A stretch of DNA of 7,849 nt from Zetaproteobacteria bacterium (lineage in GTDB: Bacteria; Pseudomonadota; Zetaproteobacteria; Mariprofundales; Mariprofundaceae), in the NCBI GenBank assembly GCA_021545625.1, contig JAJRVH010000030.1, positions 1 through 7,849 of the forward strand, read 5' to 3'. How positions within the stretch are numbered: position 1 is the stretch's first letter; the number at the start of each line of letters is the position of its first letter. The position numbers were made by a program, and so were the translations under genes. Of the stretch, positions 6,007 through 7,849 are shown piece by piece. The notes beneath the pieces were generated by a model. That model was not told the origin of the DNA. It saw only the letters and a program-made list of their open reading frames with translations, and searched no databases.

Positions 6007-6951
6007 ATGATGAAAAACATGATGACGAAAATCTTTGCGGTGCTGCCGGCTGCCCTGCTGGTTCCGGGCATGGCATTTGCCGAAGACACGCTGAATTCCG
6101 GCGATACCGCCTGGATGATCACGGCGACCGCGCTGGTACTGCTGATGACGTTGCCGGGCCTAGCGCTGTTCTACGGCGGCATGGTGCGCAAGAAGAACGT
6201 ATTGTCGATGTGCATGCAGACCATTGCCATCGCATCGCTGATGAGCGTGTTGTGGGTCGTGGTCGGCTATTCGCTGGCCTTCGGCGAGGGCTCGGCCTTC
6301 ATCGGCGGTCTGGGCAAGGCCTTCTTCTCGGGTGTCGGTTATGAGACGCTGTCCGGCTCGATTCCGGAGACGGTATTCGCGACCTTCCAGATGACCTTTG
6401 CGATTATTACGCCGGTGCTGATTATCGGCGCCTTCGCCGAGCGCATGAAGTTCTCGGCCGTGATGCTGTTTACCGGTATCTGGGTGCTGGTCGTCTATGC
6501 GCCGATCTGCCACTGGGTATGGGGCGGCGGTTTCCTGGGCGATCTGGGAACGCTCGACTTCGCCGGCGGTACCGTCGTGCATATCAATGCCGGTGTGGCC
6601 GGTCTGGTGTGCGCCATCGTGCTGGGCAAGCGCATCGGTTATCCGAAGGAAGCGATTCTGCCGCATAACCTGACACTGACGCTGATCGGCGCGGCCCTGC
6701 TGTGGGTCGGCTGGTTCGGTTTCAATGCCGGTTCCGAGCTGGCTGCGGACGGTACGGCCGGTATGGCCCTGCTGGTCACTCAGGTGGCTGCCGCGACGGC
6801 GGTACTGGGCTGGTGCGTGGCCGAATATCTGGTGTTCAAGAAGGCAAGCCTGCTGGGCGCATGTTCGGGCGCGGTGGCCGGTCTGGTTGCGATTACGCCC
6901 GCTTCCGGCTTTGTCGGTCCGATCGGTGCGCTGGCCATCGGTGCGGTGGCG
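6007..6951 (+). CDS. amtB: Ammonium transporter AmtB, truncated at the junction with ftsK
   Basis: AmtB conducts ammonium/ammonia across the inner membrane as a trimer controlled by GlnK. From the ATG at 6007 (GGGGGAG box just upstream; a second ATG follows directly) there is a signal peptide of about 25 residues ending AFA before ED. Clear Amt sequence then runs to about residue 315. Landmarks are FYGGMVRKKN, FQMTFAIITP, Trp172 in WVWGGG, Asp184 and pore His192 in LDFAGGTVVHINAG, and GLVAITPASGFVGP. With a 24-residue shift these equal Trp148, Asp160 and His168 of the mature E. coli protein. After GALAIGAVA, inside helix 9, the similarity stops and FtsK sequence follows in the same frame. The last two to three helices, the second pore histidine (FGVHG) and the C-terminal tail that GlnK contacts are missing. 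As given, it could not form a normal channel. The end coordinate is approximate. Confidence 0.92.
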
Positions 6952-6976
6952 CTGTTCATGCAGCGTTCGGGCGGTC
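6925..6976. other. Junction between amtB and ftsK sequence
   Basis: Amt similarity ends near 6951, and FtsK-like sequence with CTC leucine codons is evident from 6976. An imperfect direct repeat lies just before the break (GGTGCGCTGGC at 6925-6935, GGTGCGGTGGC at 6940-6950, 10 of 11 identical). No stop codon, transposon end or target duplication is visible. The exact break cannot be fixed by eye. Confidence 0.75.
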
Positions 6977-7849
6977 TCGGCTCTCCCATGCGTCTGGCCG
7001 GAGCGGTGTTTTTCCTCGTCGAAGTCGCCGTCTTGCTCGGCCTGATGCGCGCCGGTCATCCTCAGGAACTCGCCGGAGGCTGGATTGGTGGGTTCCTGGC
7101 GACGGTTCTCGGCGGTTGGCTGGGTTCTGCGGGCGCCGGAGTGATCGTCGGCGCCCTGGTGCTGCTCACCTGGATCCTTTTGACCGGCAAACCCCTGAGC
7201 GAGGTTGTGGCCGGCGCGGCACGGTTGGCGCACCGCGCGGCGATGGCCGCCGGGCGCGGTGCCGCCACGGCGGCCCGCGCTGGTGTCCGCAAGGCGTCCG
7301 CGGCGCTTTCGAGTGTCCGCCTGCCCGAGATGCGCCGGGCGCGCACGCCGGCGGTAAAAGCGGCCGAGGAGCAGCCGGTCGTGTTCGGCCATGCTTCGGC
7401 AGCCGGTTCTCGAGAGCCCAAGATCGAGCAGCCGAGTCCTCCGCCACGCAAGGGAAAACGCAAGAACGAACCCGAAGCCGAGCAGGAGGAGTTCGTATTC
7501 GATCTCGGGCGCGACGACTATCGCCTGCCGCCTGTCCGACTGCTCGGCAAGCCGGACGATCAAGCAGACTACGCCGACGAGAAGACGCTCGTTGCACAGT
7601 CGAAGATCCTCGAGCAGAAGCTTGCGACTTTCGGGGTGGCCGGTCGGGTCACGGCGGTGCGCCCCGGGCCGGTCATCACGACCTACGAGTTCGAACCCGA
7701 CGCCGGGATCAAGGTCAGTCGCGTCGTGAACCTGTGCGACGACCTGACGATGGCCCTGCGTGCGCACGGCGTACGCATCGTCGCTCCGATCCCCGGCAAG
7801 AACGTCGTCGGGATCGAAGTATCCAACCGGCACCGTACTCTCGTCGGCC
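6952..7849 (+). CDS. ftsK: DNA translocase FtsK, 5'-truncated and running off the right edge
   Basis: FtsK anchors at the division septum and pumps chromosomal DNA towards dif sites for XerCD resolution. The frame continues from amtB without a stop; numbering here follows the fused frame. Two membrane segments (about residues 329-347 and 358-396, the latter ending TWILLTG) look like FtsK helices 3 and 4. A basic, Ala/Arg-rich then Pro/Glu-rich linker follows (about 400-495), then the start of the motor alpha domain. That domain has DDYRLPPVRLL, FGVAGRVTAVRPGPVITTYE, KVSRVVNL and VAPIPGKNVVGIEV. The Walker A ATPase and gamma domains lie beyond the edge. The first two helices and the true start are missing. 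The motor sequence resembles deltaproteobacterial FtsK more than the gammaproteobacterial type, and codon use differs from the rest of the window. Confidence 0.9.
   Translation, partial: MFMQRSGGLGSPMRLAGAVFFLVEVAVLLGLMRAGHPQELAGGWIGGFLATVLGGWLGSAGAGVIVGALVLLTWILLTGKPLSEVVAGAARLAHRAAMAAGRGAATAARAGVRKASAALSSVRLPEMRRARTPAVKAAEEQPVVFGHASAAGSREPKIEQPSPPPRKGKRKNEPEAEQEEFVFDLGRDDYRLPPVRLLGKPDDQADYADEKTLVAQSKILEQKLATFGVAGRVTAVRPGPVITTYEFEPDAGIKVSRVVNLCDDLTMALRAHGVRIVAPIPGKNVVGIEVSNRHRTLVG

Noticed and set aside
6925..6950. Direct repeat at the amtB/ftsK break as a sign of a mobile element
   Set aside because: The two 11-base copies differ at one position, lie on the same side of the break and code for ordinary Gly-Ala-rich helix sequence. 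No terminal inverted repeats or integrase are present.
6160..7833. Long minus-strand open frame antisense to amtB/ftsK (557 codons)
   Set aside because: Its translation is rich in Arg, His, Gln and Asp with no recognisable domain. It mirrors the codon pattern of the plus-strand genes, whose identity is clear, so it is a shadow. It also crosses the suspected junction.

Overview
The window looks like gammaproteobacterial chromosome up to about position 6950. Evidence is the GC-rich coding, Tgt and P-II proteins close to the enterobacterial ones, a SixA, a hexameric-type ArgB, a TorF-type porin, and a plausible sigma-54/NtrC control region. From about 6950 to the end the sequence is part of an FtsK gene with different codon usage and a protein type I associate with Deltaproteobacteria/Myxococcota. 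It is joined in frame to a truncated ammonium transporter gene. The simplest reading is that the contig joins two sources (assembly chimera or recombination), so the two parts should not be treated as one genome without checking.

Layout: 1-1021 (-) tgt, running off the left edge. 1169-1636 (+) sixA, with a candidate sigma-70 promoter. 1643-1671 is a strong bidirectional terminator shared by sixA and the convergent gene. 1684-2667 (-) is an exported di-heme cytochrome c peroxidase. 2668-2779 is a compact divergent regulatory region with two overlapping promoters and a Fur/PerR-like palindrome. 2780-3178 (+) is a Fur-family regulator with the PerR set of metal ligands. 3192-4079 (-) is argB, translationally coupled by a 4-base overlap to a five-helix membrane protein of unknown function (4076-4591). 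4592-4870 is a control region holding a perfect 40-bp palindrome, a sigma-54-like promoter and a leader hairpin. 4871-5578 (+) TorF-family porin, 5652-5990 (+) glnK, and 6007 to about 6951 (+) amtB, cut inside its ninth membrane helix. From about 6952 to the right edge (+) is a 5'-truncated ftsK, also incomplete at its 3' end.

How the parts work together: two functional modules can be read. The first is a peroxide-defence pair, in which a PerR-like sensor is divergent to a periplasmic peroxidase and a palindrome lies over the peroxidase transcription start. The second is a nitrogen-assimilation operon of porin, P-II protein and ammonium channel. Its upstream palindrome resolves into two NtrC-like sites two helical turns apart, about 108 and 129 bp upstream of the start predicted from the sigma-54 promoter. 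I saw no CRISPR array, tRNA, rRNA or insertion sequence.
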